Source: Nocardiopsis sp. CC223A (GTDB lineage: Bacteria > Actinomycetota > Actinomycetes > Streptosporangiales > Streptosporangiaceae). Taken from it: 48,409 nucleotides of DNA. This document shows, piece by piece, positions 31,059-38,939 of this stretch (position 1 is the stretch's first letter; every line of letters begins with the position of its first letter). A program made the translations under genes and the position numbers. Below the pieces are notes generated by a model. The model searched no databases and was not told where the DNA came from. It saw only the letters and a list, made by a program, of their open reading frames with translations. The stretch covers positions 1 to 48,409 of the forward strand of contig NZ_JASFDV010000056.1 of NCBI RefSeq assembly GCF_030766825.1, in the 5' to 3' direction.

Positions 31059-31238
31059 TCAGTGGGTTCGGGCCGGGTCCTCGGGGGTGGAGATCAGTCC
31101 CAGTGCCCGGTCCAGTTCCTCCTGGGCCAGGCGGTGGTCGGCGTGGGCGGCGGCGATGAGCACCTCCGCGTACAGCTCGATCTCGTCGAGCGCGACGTGG
31201 TCGTGCAGCGGGGCGGGCCGGCCCGGTTCGGATGCCAC
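31059..31238 (-). CDS. Small conserved-looking protein, 59 aa
   Basis: Reading from a GTG at 31238 gives MASEPGRPAP, then a helical core LDEIELYAEVLIAAAHADHR and LAQEELDRALGLISTPED. The codon pattern is coding-like (third-position G/C), unlike the other two frames. GGGGGG lies upstream as a possible ribosome site. I do not know its function. It is convergent with the kinase gene, and its 3' end was amplified with it. Confidence 0.65.
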   Translation of the reverse strand: MASEPGRPAPLHDHVALDEIELYAEVLIAAAHADHRLAQEELDRALGLISTPEDPARTH

Positions 31239-31480
31239 ACGCGTTCACCCCCCGGGGAGTACAGAGGTGTCCTGGACGGGAACGGGTCCCCCTGAGGAGC
31301 GGACGGTGGAGGGTGTGATGACCCGTCCGGAGGACCCGGACCCAGAGTACGCGGCCCCCTCCCGGACCCGCATGACCCGGGAGGACCAGTGCCGGGGTCA
31401 TCCGGTCCGACCAGGGCGACGGTACCTCCCGGTCCACCCGTCACTCTTCTCCCACCACCCGCTCACTCCCCGTTCCGGGC
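31239..31480. other. Gap between the small gene and the carbonic anhydrase gene
   Basis: About 240 bp. A short open frame from the ATG at 31318 has a GGAGGG before it but a low-complexity, unlikely translation. No hairpin that stands out. Nothing else recognised. Confidence 0.4.
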
Positions 31481-32038
31481 TCAGCGCCAGGTGACCCCGG
31501 CGTGCTCCCGGGCGAGCTGCGCGTAGTGGGCGGCGGTGTACTCCAGGACGGCCCGGTCGTCGTCGCGGAGCTCCCGGACGACCTTGCCGGGAACGCCCGC
31601 CCACAGGGTGCCGGGCGGCACGGTCTTGCCCGGCGGCACCAGCGCGCCCGCGGCGACGAAGGCGCCCCTGCCCACCCGGGCCCCGCCCATGACGGTCGCG
31701 CCGATGCCGATGAGCGAGCCCTCCTCGACGATCGCGCCGTGCACCATCGCCTTGTGGCCCAGGCTGACGCCGTCGTGCAGCTCCACCGGCTGGCCGGGGT
31801 CGGCGTGCAGGCCGCACTGGTCCTGGATGTTCACGCGCTCGCCCACCACGATGTCCTCGGTGTCGGCGCGCAGGACCGATCCGTACCAGACACTGCTCTG
31901 GGCGCCCAGCCGGACGCGGCCGACCACGACGGCGCCCGGGGCGATCCAGGCGTCGGGGTGGATCTGCGGGGTGCCGAACCCGGCCTCGCCGATCCGCGGC
32001 CCGGGACCCGCCTCGCGGTCCTCGATCCCACTGCCCAT
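31481..32038 (-). CDS. Gamma-carbonic anhydrase-like hexapeptide-repeat protein
   Basis: 185 residues of left-handed beta-helix. The metal-binding histidines are in place: GLHADPG, then SLGHKAMVHG, as in the YrdA/CaiE/gamma-CA group. The end VPPGTLWAGVPGKVVREL is typical. A good ribosome site (GGGAGGA) precedes the ATG. Likely a zinc or iron trimer; actual CO2 hydration is not certain for this subfamily. Confidence 0.9.
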   Translation of the reverse strand: MGSGIEDREAGPGPRIGEAGFGTPQIHPDAWIAPGAVVVGRVRLGAQSSVWYGSVLRADTEDIVVGERVNIQDQCGLHADPGQPVELHDGVSLGHKAMVHGAIVEEGSLIGIGATVMGGARVGRGAFVAAGALVPPGKTVPPGTLWAGVPGKVVRELRDDDRAVLEYTAAHYAQLAREHAGVTWR

Positions 32039-32421
32039 GTCGTGTCCTCCCTTTCGGTGGAGTGTGCACCGGCCTTCACGGCGGTGCGGAAGGTGGCGAA
32101 GTTGACCGCTCCGCCCCCGCGCGGGGATGATCGCGCATACCTTAGTAAGAACGTGATCGGAGGACGCACGCCGATGTCCCCTTCGGGACTCTTGACGGGG
32201 TATCGCGGCGTGTGTCTACCGTGGTCGTTCGGTCGTCCACAGTGTGACGCTCCGCGCCCGATCTTCCCCTCGTGCGATCGCGGCCGCGGTGAAAAAGGAC
32301 ACTCGCCTACAGCCCGTGCTTTGCGCGGACTTGCGGGTGTTCACCGGACAATTGGGTACGGGGCAACTCTCACCAGCTGCGACGTGCAGCCGATGACGGT
32401 GTACTAGGACATGAAAGGCAC
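32039..32421. other. Divergent promoter region, carbonic anhydrase / DivIVA-like
   Basis: 383 bp without a gene. CTTAGTAAG, a small palindrome at 32141-32149, lies in an AT-richer patch. The best promoter candidate is TTGACG-N17-TACCGT (32192-32220) on the plus strand. Nothing else recognised. Confidence 0.45.
32192..32220 (+). promoter_or_regulatory. Candidate sigma-70-type promoter
   Basis: TTGACG (32192-32197), 17 bases, TACCGT (32215-32220), about 200 bp before the DivIVA-like gene. Fits the actinobacterial housekeeping consensus moderately well. Confidence 0.35.
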
Positions 32422-33690
32422 ATGAGCGATATGTTGCCGGGTAGCGGACTGCAACAGGACATGTTCCCGACGGTGCGCAAGGGCGGCTATGACAAGGCGT
32501 CGGTCGACGAGCGCTTCATTCGTCTGAACAACGACAACCAGAGTCTGCGCCAGCGTCTGAACCAGATGGACGACGAGCTGGAGCAGTACAAGCGGGACCT
32601 GGCGGTCGCCCGTGAGAAGGCCCAGACCAAGCCGGAGCACGAGCAGATCAGCGAGCGCATGGCCGAGATCCTCCGCATCGCGGAGGAGGAGGCCAACGAG
32701 CGCCGGGCCAAGGTGGACTCCGAGGTTCAGGAGTCCAAGAAGCGGGCCCAGGAGGAGATCGCCAAGCTCCGCAAGGACGCCGAGGACCACGCCGAGCGCA
32801 TCATCTCCTCCGCGCGTGCGGAGGCCAACGAGATGGTCACCGGTGCCAAGAAGGAGTCGGACCAGCTCCGCGAGCAGGCCAAGCAGGAGGGCGAGCGCCG
32901 CCTGGGCGAGGCCGAGGCACGGGCCAAGAAGATCCACGACACCGCCGACCGCAGGCTCGCGACGCTGACCGCGACGCACTCCGAGGCGCTGCGCCGCCTG
33001 CGCGACATGCACGCCACGCTGGCGGACCTGGTCACGGCGGAGGACAAGGCGGGTGCGCTGGAGACCGGCCTGACCCGCGAGGAGAGCGTCTCCGCGGCCC
33101 CGGCCAAGCCGGCGCCCGCCAAGCCGGAGCCGGCCAAGCCCGAGCCCGCCAAGCCGGCGGAGCCGGTCAAGCCGGAGGCCGCCAAGGCGCCCGGCCCGGT
33201 CAAGCCCGAGTCCGCGGCCAAGGTCGAGGCCAGGACCGAGGTCTTCACGCCCAAGCCCAAGCCGGAGCCCGCCGAGCCCGAGGCCGCGGAGCCGGCCAAG
33301 CCCGAGCCCGCCAAGTCGGAGCCCGCCAAGCCGGCGGAGCCGGCCCCGGACGAGGCCACCATCCGGATCACCTCCATCCCCGAGGTGCCGGACGAGTCCA
33401 CGGTGCGGATCAAGCCCAACCCCCGGCCGCAGGGCCCGGCCCAGGGCCAGCAGCCCAAGGGGCCGCAGGCCGATGCCCCGCGTCCCCCGCAGGGCGCCAG
33501 GTTCACCGGCCCCGCCCCCGAGGGCGGCCCGCAGGGCACCGGTCCGCAGGCTCCGCAGGGCACGGGCCCGCAGGCCCCGGACACCGCCGAGCCCGGTGGT
33601 GACCCGGGCATCACCGGTATCTACCGGCGCCCGGAGGGCGGCCGGCCGCCGTCGGGTGAAGAGGGCGTGCGGGTCATCCGCAAGCCGTAG
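32422..33690 (+). CDS. DivIVA-domain coiled-coil protein
   Basis: 422 residues. The N-terminal FPTVRKGGYDKASVDERFIR resembles the DivIVA membrane-binding start. A long coiled coil rich in E, K, R and A follows to about residue 210. The remainder is disordered: Ala-Lys-Pro-Glu repeats (PAKPEPAKPE) to about 310, two similar segments ATIRITSIPEVP and STVRIKPNP, and Gly/Gln/Pro-rich sequence. Such proteins mark cell poles or septa and guide cell-wall growth in actinomycetes. Start supported by AAAGG. Confidence 0.85.
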   Translation: MSDMLPGSGLQQDMFPTVRKGGYDKASVDERFIRLNNDNQSLRQRLNQMDDELEQYKRDLAVAREKAQTKPEHEQISERMAEILRIAEEEANERRAKVDSEVQESKKRAQEEIAKLRKDAEDHAERIISSARAEANEMVTGAKKESDQLREQAKQEGERRLGEAEARAKKIHDTADRRLATLTATHSEALRRLRDMHATLADLVTAEDKAGALETGLTREESVSAAPAKPAPAKPEPAKPEPAKPAEPVKPEAAKAPGPVKPESAAKVEARTEVFTPKPKPEPAEPEAAEPAKPEPAKSEPAKPAEPAPDEATIRITSIPEVPDESTVRIKPNPRPQGPAQGQQPKGPQADAPRPPQGARFTGPAPEGGPQGTGPQAPQGTGPQAPDTAEPGGDPGITGIYRRPEGGRPPSGEEGVRVIRKP

Positions 33691-33717
33691 CGTCGGCGCC
33701 GGGCGCACGACGATTCC

Positions 33718-33743
33718 GGGGTGGGGACCGAGGTCCCCACCCC
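33718..33743. terminator. Terminator after the DivIVA-like gene
   Basis: GGGGTGGGGACC (33718-33729) and GGTCCCCACCCC (33732-33743), a 12-bp perfect stem with a GA loop, followed by TGGTGTTTTA. Confidence 0.85.
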
Positions 33744-33813
33744 TGGTGTTTTATGTCCGGTTGTAGGGCGACGTCCGCCTTGTCGCGGGGGGTCGGCTAC
33801 GATTCCGGAAGCC

Positions 33814-34263
33814 ATGATTATCCGTGCGGCCATCCGGTCCGACCTCGGTGCGATTCTGCGTCTCCTCCGCGAACTCGGCGATACGACCCACACGCAGAGC
33901 GCTCACGTCCGCATGTCCTCCGCCGCCGTGCGCGCCTGGACCCGGATGGAGAACGACCCGGACCGCACCGTCCTGGTCGCCGAGCAGCGGGGCCAGATCA
34001 TCGGCACCCTCGACCTGCTGGTGATCGCCAACCTCACCCACGACGCCCAGCCCTGGGCGGTGGCCGACAACCTCGTCGTCGACCCGAACCTGCGCCGCCG
34101 CGGCATCGGCCGGGCCCTGATGGAAGACGCGCTGGACCGCGCCTCCCGGGCCGGGTGCTACAAGGTGGAGCTGCTGTCCCACGAGAGCGGGCAGGGCGCC
34201 CACGCGTTCTACAAGGCCCTCGGCTTCGCCGACTCCGCCGAGGGCTTCCGCCGCTACCTCTGA
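33814..34263 (+). CDS. GNAT N-acetyltransferase
   Basis: 149 residues. MIIRAAIRSDLGAILRLL is the usual GNAT start, motif A is VVDPNLRRRGIGRALMEDAL (the R-R-x-G-I-G acetyl-CoA loop), and GAHAFYKALGF is the C-terminal motif. Start chosen at this ATG because the upstream in-frame stretch overlaps the terminator. Substrate unknown. Confidence 0.9.
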   Translation: MIIRAAIRSDLGAILRLLRELGDTTHTQSAHVRMSSAAVRAWTRMENDPDRTVLVAEQRGQIIGTLDLLVIANLTHDAQPWAVADNLVVDPNLRRRGIGRALMEDALDRASRAGCYKVELLSHESGQGAHAFYKALGFADSAEGFRRYL

Positions 34264-34280
34264 GCTTGAGATTCAACCCG

Positions 34281-34319
34281 CCCTCTCGGTCGGCTCGTTG
34301 AGCAGACCGAGGGGTTTTT
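34281..34319 (+). terminator. Intrinsic terminator with T-tract
   Basis: CCCTCTCGGTC pairs with GACCGAGGGG (34305-34314), followed by TTTTT: a textbook rho-independent terminator for the GNAT gene and the best such signal in the window. Confidence 0.85.
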
Positions 34320-34482
34320 GCGTTCGGCGGACGACGAAGCGGCCCCGGGGAGATCCTGTGCGCTGTCGAGACGCCGGTGAACCCACCGCGAGGCCGCAGA
34401 GATGCGTCCGCTGCACGATCGCGCCCACGTCGAGCCGTTGTCCGCCCTGTCCCGGTTCCGGACCGGCCTGCCCGCCTGCCCG

Positions 34483-34530
34483 CCCTGCCGTGCCGACGCC
34501 CTGCCGTGCCGACGCCCCGCCGTGCCGACG
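34483..34530. repeat. 16-bp tandem repeat, three units
   Basis: CCCTGCCGTGCCGACG at 34483 and 34499, and a one-base variant at 34515. Lies in the roughly 275-bp gap between the GNAT and exporter genes, which shows no gene. Confidence 0.9.
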
Positions 34531-34595
34531 CCCTGTTCGAGCCGTGCGACGCGATCCTGTGCGCCGACGGCCCCGTCACCTCCCCCGCAGGCGCT

Positions 34596-36233
34596 TCACC
34601 GGTCTCCGGCCTTGGGGCCGCCGCGCAGCGGCACACCCCGCATGAACGCCACCGCGGCCAGGCCCAGCACGGCGATGGGCACACCCGCCAGGAACACCCC
34701 CTGCATCGCGTGGTCGAACGCGCCCACGACCACGTCGCGCACCGGACCCGGCAGCGCGTGCACCAGTTCCGGTGAGCCCTGGGCGGCCCGGCCCGCCCCG
34801 GCCAACTGCTCCGACAGCCCCGCGGCGCCCGAGTCGGTCCCGGCCGCGGCATCGGCCGCCGCCCGCTCCCGGGCCGCCGCCACCGCGGCCGCCAGCTCGC
34901 CGTTGAGGCGCCCGACCATCACCGCGCCGAACGCCGCCACACCCGTGGCCCCGCCCAGGTTGCGGAAGAACACCACCGAGGCGGTGCCCGCGGCCATGTC
35001 GGCGGTGGGCAGCGAGCTCTGCGTGGCCAGCAGCAGGAGCTGCATGTTCAGTCCGAAGCCCAGCCCCACCAGGGCCTGCCCGGCGACCACCGCGGTCAGC
35101 CCCGGGTCCAGGTGCGCCAGGGAGAGCAGCACGAACCCGACCACGCACAGGACCATGCCGACGACCGGGTAGGCCTTCCACCGGCCGCTGCCGCTCACCG
35201 CGTACCCGGAGCCGATCGAGGTGACCAGGAACGCCGCCACCAGCGGCAGCGTCATCATCCCCGACACGGTCGGGCTCATCCCGTGGACCATCTGAAGGTA
35301 CTGCGGCATGTAGATGATCAGGCCGAACATCATCATGCCCACGCACACCGAGGCCGCCGAGGCCAGCACGAACGTCCGGTTCCGGAACAGCCGGGCCGGG
35401 ATGATCGCCTCACGTGCCCGCCGCTCCACGACCACGGCGCCCGCCGTCAGCAGCACCGCGGCGACGCCCAGGCCGATCGCCAGGGGCGAGGTCCAGGCGA
35501 TCTGGGTGCCGCCCAGGCTGAGCAGCACGATCGCGGTGCTGGCCGCCCCGAAGATCAGGGCGGCCCCGGTGTGGTCGACCGGGGCGTCGCGCCGGGGCGT
35601 GAACGGCATGGTGAACATGAACTGGATGACCACGAACGCGAAGACCGCCAGCGGCACCGTGATGAGGAAGCACCAGCGCCACCCCAGCGGACTGTCCACC
35701 AGGAACCCGCCGACCAGCGGTCCCAGCACCGTGGACACCCCGAACACCATGCCGATGAGGCCGCTGTAGCGGCCGCGCTCGCGGGGGGACACCACGTCGC
35801 CCAGGATGATGTTGGGGAGTGTGGCCAGCCCGCCCACGCCCAGGCCCTGGAGGGCGCGGGCGGCGATGAGCCAGTTGATGTCCTGGGCCAGCCCGGCCGC
35901 GACCGACGCGACGATGAAGACGCCCAGAGCCACCTGGAACAGCAGCTTGCGGCCCCAGATGTCGGACAGCTTGCCCCACACGGGGGTGGAGGCGGTCATG
36001 GTGAGCAGGGCGGCGGTCGCCACCCAGGCCAGCCGGTCCTGTCCGCCGAGTTCGCCCATGATCGTCGGCAGCGCGGTGCCGACGATGGAGTTGGTGAGCA
36101 TCGAGGTGAGCATCGCCAGGACGAGGCCGACCATGATGCGCCGGACCACCCTGCGGGAGGGCAGGGCCTGGGCGTGGGGATCGGGCGGTTCCGGGGTACG
36201 GGTGACGGGTGTACTGCGCACTGCCTGTTCCAA
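34596..36233 (-). CDS. DHA2-family multidrug MFS exporter (14 helices)
   Basis: 545 residues. Helix 1 carries TSMLTNSIVGTALPTIMGEL, the loop motif is WGKLSDIWGRK, and VFGVSTVLGPLVGG is the antiporter motif C. 14 helices as in EmrB/QacA. Start is a TTG at 36233 with GAGGGA five bases upstream. Divergently transcribed from a TetR gene across a promoter containing a palindrome, so it is almost certainly repressed by that regulator and induced by its drug. Confidence 0.93.
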   Translation of the reverse strand: MEQAVRSTPVTRTPEPPDPHAQALPSRRVVRRIMVGLVLAMLTSMLTNSIVGTALPTIMGELGGQDRLAWVATAALLTMTASTPVWGKLSDIWGRKLLFQVALGVFIVASVAAGLAQDINWLIAARALQGLGVGGLATLPNIILGDVVSPRERGRYSGLIGMVFGVSTVLGPLVGGFLVDSPLGWRWCFLITVPLAVFAFVVIQFMFTMPFTPRRDAPVDHTGAALIFGAASTAIVLLSLGGTQIAWTSPLAIGLGVAAVLLTAGAVVVERRAREAIIPARLFRNRTFVLASAASVCVGMMMFGLIIYMPQYLQMVHGMSPTVSGMMTLPLVAAFLVTSIGSGYAVSGSGRWKAYPVVGMVLCVVGFVLLSLAHLDPGLTAVVAGQALVGLGFGLNMQLLLLATQSSLPTADMAAGTASVVFFRNLGGATGVAAFGAVMVGRLNGELAAAVAAARERAAADAAAGTDSGAAGLSEQLAGAGRAAQGSPELVHALPGPVRDVVVGAFDHAMQGVFLAGVPIAVLGLAAVAFMRGVPLRGGPKAGDR

Positions 36234-36302
36234 CGAGATCCCTCATCCCGGACACACGAAAGGCCCCGAGGCGCACTGCCGGGGGCGGGATGTCCGTCTT
36301 CA

Positions 36303-36332
36303 GGTATATGTAAACGGTGTTGACCTTGTCAA
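36303..36332 (-). promoter_or_regulatory. Exporter promoter with overlapping TetR operator
   Basis: On the minus strand TTGACA is followed, after 17-18 bases, by ATATAC/TATACC, a good promoter for the exporter. The palindrome TTGACCTTGTCAA (plus strand 36320-36332) covers the -35, so a bound TetR dimer would block polymerase. Confidence 0.6.
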
Positions 36333-36429
36333 GTCGATATCACCGAGGACGATTCGGTAGGCGAACGGGCGCCCGGGGTGCCAACCTGGAATCGGCACAG
36401 TCAGAGCAGCGCCGCCGGAGGGTGTGGAG

Positions 36430-37026
36430 ATGGACGGTACGGACGGAACCGGAAGTGGTGCCGGGCCCGCCCGCGGCCGCGAGGCGACCAGGGCGCGCAT
36501 CCTGGCCAGCGCTCGGGAGCTCTTCACCGAGGAGGGCTACGGCGCCGTGTCCTCGCGCAAGATCGCCGCGCACGCCGGGGTCAACGTCGCCCTGATCAAC
36601 CGCTACTTCGGGGCCAAGCGCGGGCTGCTCACCGAGATCCTCCGCGAGGACGGCGTGTTCCCCGGCCTGATCGAGGGGGACCGGGACACCCTCACCCGGC
36701 GGCTGGCCGAGCACGCGGTGAGCCGCCTGCACGGCGAGAGCTCCGCGCTCCAGCGGGCCCTGGACCACTCGGCGGGCGACCCCGACCTCCAGGCGGTCTA
36801 CCAGGGGCGCATCACCAGCGCCCTGATCGACCCGTTGGAGGCCTACCTCGGCGGCGGCACCGCCGCCCGTGCGCACGCCTCCCTGGTGACCGCGCTGATG
36901 CTCGGCCTCACCCGGGTCCGCCTGGTGGAGGGCGCCACGGCGCTGCGCGCCCAGGAACGGGAGGACCTCACCCGGCGCGTCGAGGCACTGCTCGACCTGT
37001 GCCTGGAGGACTTCACCGACGACTAG
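36430..37026 (+). CDS. TetR-family repressor
   Basis: 198 residues. The N-terminal helix-turn-helix is clear: RARILASARELFTEEGYGAVSSRKIAAHAGVNVALINRYFGAKRG in outline. The ligand-binding C-terminal part ends with LLDLCLEDF. ATG 36430 has GGAGG about nine bases upstream; GTG 36424 lies too close to it. Divergent from the drug exporter it probably controls. Confidence 0.9.
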   Translation: MDGTDGTGSGAGPARGREATRARILASARELFTEEGYGAVSSRKIAAHAGVNVALINRYFGAKRGLLTEILREDGVFPGLIEGDRDTLTRRLAEHAVSRLHGESSALQRALDHSAGDPDLQAVYQGRITSALIDPLEAYLGGGTAARAHASLVTALMLGLTRVRLVEGATALRAQEREDLTRRVEALLDLCLEDFTDD

Positions 37027-37381
37027 CCCGCCCGTCACCCGCCACCGCTCGCCCGTCTCCGGGGCCGCCCGGCCGCCATCCGCCACCGCCCGGCCCGTCG
37101 TCCGCGACCGTCCGCCCGCCATCCGCCACCGCCAGCCCGTCGCCAGCGACCGTCCGCCCGTCTCCGGGGCGGCCCGTCCGTCATCCGCTGCCGCCTGCCC
37201 GTCACCCGCCACCCCCGCCCGCCACTCGCCACCCGCCACCGCCCTCACAAGACGGCCTGCGGCCGCGGTGTTCCCCTCGTACGGACGGCCTGTGGCGCGG
37301 TTCCACCTTTTTGCCGGAACGGCAACGGGATTGGCGCCCGGCGGCCGTCGGCGGTGAGGCTGGTCGCGGAGGTGGTCGACG
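37027..37381. repeat. Degenerate CCGCCACCG-rich repeats between tetR and the methyltransferase gene
   Basis: 355 bp with no gene. From 37030 to about 37240 it consists of imperfect units; for example GCGACCGTCCGCCCG recurs after 42 bp, and CCCGTCTCCGGGGC recurs after about 108 bp. The final 100 bp before the methyltransferase is unique sequence. Confidence 0.6.
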
Positions 37382-38041
37382 ATGACCGATGAGCAGTTCC
37401 CCGACGCGCCCCCGCCGGAGATGTTCCGCGCGGAGTACTGGGACGAGCGCTTCTCCGCCCCGGAGCGGATCTGGAGCGGGAACCCCAACGTCGCTCTGGT
37501 GGCCGAGGCGGCGGACCTGGCGCCCGGCCGGGCGCTGGAGGTCGGCAGCGGCGAGGGCGACGACGCCCGGTGGCTGGCCGAACAGGGCTGGGAGGTGACC
37601 GCCACGGACATCTCCGCGGTGGCCCTGGAGAAGGCGTCCGCCCGGATCGCCGAGCAGTCACCCGCGGCCGCCGAGCGGATCACCTGGTGGCGGACCGATG
37701 TCTCGGGTTGGGAGCCCCCGGCGGGCGCTTTCGACCTGGTGACCTCGCACTACCTGCCGCTGCGCCCGGAGCAACGGGCCGGGGTGTTCGCCGGGATGGC
37801 CGCCGCGGTCGCACCGGGAGGGACCCTGCTGCTGGTCTCCCACGCGCTGCGTGACCTGGAGAACGGGATGCCGCTCCCGCCGTGGCCGGAGATGTTCCCG
37901 ACCCTGGAGGAGCTGGCGGCCCTGGTACCCGAGGACCACTGGGAGACGGTGACGCTGGAGGAACGGCCGCGCCCGGCCGTCTACGGCGGCACGGAGTACA
38001 CCATCCACGACGTGATCCTGCGCGCCCGCCGCCGCGCCTGA
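37382..38041 (+). CDS. SAM-dependent class I methyltransferase
   Basis: 219 residues. SAM-binding loop ALEVGSGEGDDARWLAEQGW, acidic residue in VTATDISAVALEKA, and FDLVTSHYLPL in the motif IV position. The N-terminal YWDERFSAPERIWSGNPN is typical of a family related to tellurite-resistance/thiopurine methyltransferases. Ribosome site GGAGGT. Substrate unknown. Convergent with ridA. Confidence 0.88.
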   Translation: MTDEQFPDAPPPEMFRAEYWDERFSAPERIWSGNPNVALVAEAADLAPGRALEVGSGEGDDARWLAEQGWEVTATDISAVALEKASARIAEQSPAAAERITWWRTDVSGWEPPAGAFDLVTSHYLPLRPEQRAGVFAGMAAAVAPGGTLLLVSHALRDLENGMPLPPWPEMFPTLEELAALVPEDHWETVTLEERPRPAVYGGTEYTIHDVILRARRRA

Positions 38042-38126
38042 CCACGGGCGCCCGCCCGCCCAGCCCTGCCCTGCCCAGCCCTGCCCCGCCCCGGTCCGGT
38101 CCGGGGCAGGGTGCCCACGGGGTGCT

Positions 38127-38177
38127 GGCGGCCCGGAGCGGACGTCCTCGTTCCTCGGACGTTCGCTCCGGGCCGCC
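38127..38177. terminator. Bidirectional terminator, methyltransferase / ridA
   Basis: GGCGGCCCGGAGCG (38127-38140) pairs with 38164-38177, and ACGTCC with GGACGT further in, giving about 20 pairs around a 9-base loop. Located between the convergent genes. Confidence 0.82.
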
Positions 38178-38192
38178 GGGTCCACTCGAACC

Positions 38193-38230
38193 CGATCCCC
38201 GATCCCCGATCCCCGATCTCCGATCCCCGG
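38193..38230. repeat. CGATCCCC octamer tandem repeat
   Basis: About five units of CGATCCCC, one with a T substitution, beside the terminator. Confidence 0.9.
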
Positions 38231-38277
38231 GCGCCCGAGCACGGCCCGAAGCGGAGTGGAGGCCCGGAGAGGTGGGG

Positions 38278-38658
38278 CTAGTCGCGGAGCTTGGCGACGA
38301 CGTCGATCTCCACCAGGATGTCGGCGAGGTCGGAGCCCACGGTGGTGCGCACCGGGTAGGGCGCGCTGAAGTGCTTCTCGTACACCGCGTTGTACTCGGC
38401 GAAGTCCCGCTTGAGGTGCTCCAGGTGCACGGTGGTCTTGACGACGTCGTCCAGGGTCAGGCCGTGCTCGGCCAGGACGGCGGAGATGTTGGCCAGCACC
38501 TGCTCGGTCTGCTCCCCGACGCCCGGGGCGACCGCGCCGGTCGCCGGGTCCTGCGGGCCGAAGCCCGCGGTGAAGAGGAACCCGCCCGCGACGATCCCCT
38601 GGCTGTAGGCGCCGGCGGGGGCGGGGGCGTTGTCCGTGCGGACCGCCTTCTTGGACAT
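38278..38658 (-). CDS. RidA-family enamine/imine deaminase
   Basis: 126 residues. APAPAGAYSQGIVAGGFLFTAG is the RidA start; TTVHLEHLKRDFAEYNAVYE and the conserved Arg in PYPVRTTVG are present, suggesting active imine hydrolysis. Start MSKKAVRTD has AAGGAG upstream. RidA removes reactive 2-aminoacrylate-type intermediates formed by PLP deaminases. It is divergent from a D-amino-acid deacylase gene, so it may serve that catabolic route. Confidence 0.92.
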   Translation of the reverse strand: MSKKAVRTDNAPAPAGAYSQGIVAGGFLFTAGFGPQDPATGAVAPGVGEQTEQVLANISAVLAEHGLTLDDVVKTTVHLEHLKRDFAEYNAVYEKHFSAPYPVRTTVGSDLADILVEIDVVAKLRD

Positions 38659-38800
38659 CCGTGGTCTCCTTGTGGTCGCGGGTCTCGCGTGCCGGGCCCG
38701 CCTCGTCGATAATGCCTGTACCGGCGTGCTTGCGGATGCACATGCGGATGCGCACACCGGTGCACACGCCGAACGGCGGGGCGGTCCGGGCCACGCTTAT

Positions 38801-38828
38801 TGGCAACAAAGTTATCAATTTTGTTCCC
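38801..38828. promoter_or_regulatory. Operator candidate between ridA and the deacylase gene
   Basis: AACAAA (38805-38810) and TTTGTT (38820-38825) form an inverted repeat inside a strikingly AT-rich patch, flanked by GG and CC. Its symmetry and position between divergent catabolic genes suggest a GntR-, IclR- or RpiR-type repressor site. No such regulator gene is in view. Confidence 0.5.
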
Positions 38829-38939
38829 GGAAGCGTATCTTGGCCCCACCGACATCCGGCCGACGATACCCGGCCGGGCGGTCCCCGAACGGAGGACCGG
38901 CCCCCGGGCGCAGGACTCGGCCCCCTGAGTGGAGGAACA

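Larger units (their letters stand above)
30691..31170. repeat. 160-bp tandem repeat, three units
   Basis: Units 30691-30850, 30851-31010 and 31011-31170 are almost identical; TACCCGTGAG opens each. Each unit contains the last part of the kinase gene and the 3' two thirds of the convergent small gene. Only unit 1 continues a complete kinase and only unit 3 a complete small gene; the middle material is gene debris. A few base changes, such as CAGCGGG versus CAGTGGG, show it is not brand new. Confidence 0.95.

Noticed and set aside
31318..31494. Small plus-strand gene
   Set aside because: It has a ribosome-like site but an Arg/Pro/His-rich, unlikely translation, and its end overlaps the carbonic anhydrase gene.
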